Assembly (NCBI GenBank): GCA_005880075.1
Contig: VBJT01000209.1
Location: 1 to 5,545 of the forward strand
DNA: 5,545 bases
Reading direction: 5' to 3'
Origin: Chloroflexota bacterium
Lineage (GTDB): Bacteria; Chloroflexota; Dehalococcoidia; SM23-28-2; RBG-16-64-32
Positions within the stretch are counted from its first letter, which is position 1. Each line of letters starts with the position of its first letter. This document shows positions 5,067-5,545 of this stretch, piece by piece. Position numbers and translations under genes: made by a program. Below the pieces are notes generated by a model, which was not told where the DNA came from, ran no database searches, and saw only the letters and a list, made by a program, of their open reading frames with translations.

Positions 5067-5496
5067 GGCTCGGAAGGGGACACCGGGTGTGGTGGAGTGG
5101 ATACGACTTGGTGGCGTCGAGGCGGGAGATGGCGTTTGCCGGATTCTTGGCCCGCGTGATCTGCTACTTATGGCCGGATAATAGTACATCTGTTCTCACG
5201 ATCGCCATACAAAATTTAGCGCGCCCAAGGGAGGCCGATCGTGTCGCGATGAGTCTCTTCCGTGTATTCAGGCGTGCTGTTTCCCTCAGTACGACTCCTT
5301 CTTCTACCGCCGTTAGGTTCAAGAGATTCGCTGCTGCCCGGCTTGCGCCCTCCTGCGCTCCGGCAAGCGAACCAGCTGGCCGCGGTACAGCCCAGTCGGC
5401 GGGCACGGGTGGCAGGGGAGCGAAGCGGGCCAAATTCTCGCCCTTGTAGATGGGCAGCGATCCGGGAAGAGGAGCGCCCACCCTGCAGGGGTTGAT
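5067..5496. other. Stretch without a recognisable gene
   Basis: Two long frames overlap on opposite strands. One runs + from GTG 5063 to 5449, overlapping the previous stop; the other runs - from 5481 to 5164, with a segment reading IYKGENLARFAPLPPVPADW. Neither has a good ribosome site or a recognisable motif, and the rare-looking codon mix toward 5200-5300 argues against intact coding. I see no tRNA, CRISPR or transposon ends. It may be decayed accessory DNA. Confidence 0.4.
5177..5195 (+). promoter_or_regulatory. Candidate LexA-like operator just after a -10 box
   Basis: GTACATCTGTTC (5184-5195) differs from the GAAC-N4-GTTC SOS-box form known from Gram-positive lineages by one base in one half-site. 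GATAAT (5177-5182), a five-of-six -10 match, lies immediately upstream, where a repressor would block transcription. There is no convincing -35 and no identified downstream gene, so this is tentative. Confidence 0.28.
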
Positions 5497-5545
5497 ATGA
5501 GTCGCGTTGACATCACCCTGCCTAGTTGCGAGGGCGTGGCGAGTC
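5497..5545 (+). CDS. Possible start of a gene cut by the window edge
   Basis: ATG 5497 follows GCAGGGG (5485-5491) at 5 nt and opens a frame (MSRVDITLPSCEGVAS) that continues to the end of the window. Only 16 codons are visible, so the product cannot be judged and the frame may be chance. Confidence 0.25.
   Translation, partial: MSRVDITLPSCEGVAS

Noticed and set aside
5301..5345. tRNA-like GGTTCAAGAGATTCG
   Set aside because: The flanking bases do not form a T-arm, acceptor or anticodon stem on either strand.

Overview
The window looks like a GC-rich bacterial chromosome. The long-form glycine hydroxymethyltransferase, the heptad repeats and the basic 'GAPKGNLNALKHG' small protein remind me of Chloroflexota (Dehalococcoidia-like). 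That placement comes from memory of similar genes, not from a search, and is tentative.

Left part (1-1770): the 3' end of a PfkB-family sugar kinase (1-phosphofructokinase/hexose kinase type) on the + strand. It is broken by a net deletion of about 44 nt at its catalytic GSGDA motif, so it reads as a pseudogene. After 134 nt comes a 385-residue protein whose N-terminal half resembles a GT-A-fold nucleotidyltransferase; its C-terminal half is unassigned. Its stop codon lies inside what looks like a dispersed intergenic repeat, followed by an 8-bp hairpin.

Centre (1770-3411): a classic metabolic unit. An extended -10 promoter is followed at once by a ZTP (pfl) riboswitch aptamer. Next come five heptanucleotide repeats that can fold over the ribosome binding site, then glyA. 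ZTP/ZMP accumulates when 10-formyl-tetrahydrofolate is short, so one-carbon starvation would be expected to raise GlyA synthesis. The regulatory class is known. The tandem repeat used as expression platform is the unusual part.

Right part (3412-5545): accessory DNA. A convergent single-domain VOC (glyoxalase-fold) gene has its own promoter. Behind it lies a degenerate second copy of the last ~69 nt of glyA, which differs from the intact gene by six third-position synonymous changes and one inserted base. The VOC gene therefore sits between two copies of the glyA 3' end, as expected of a small island placed at that site. Beyond it are two divergently transcribed small proteins whose N-terminal basic 'KGN' segments suggest mobile-element-associated families. 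The final ~480 nt contain no recognisable gene, apart from a LexA-like operator candidate and a possible gene start cut by the window edge.

No clearly new system is proven here. The best candidates for a second look are the glyA 3'-end duplication around the VOC gene, the repeat-built riboswitch expression platform and the unassigned nucleotidyltransferase-like protein.
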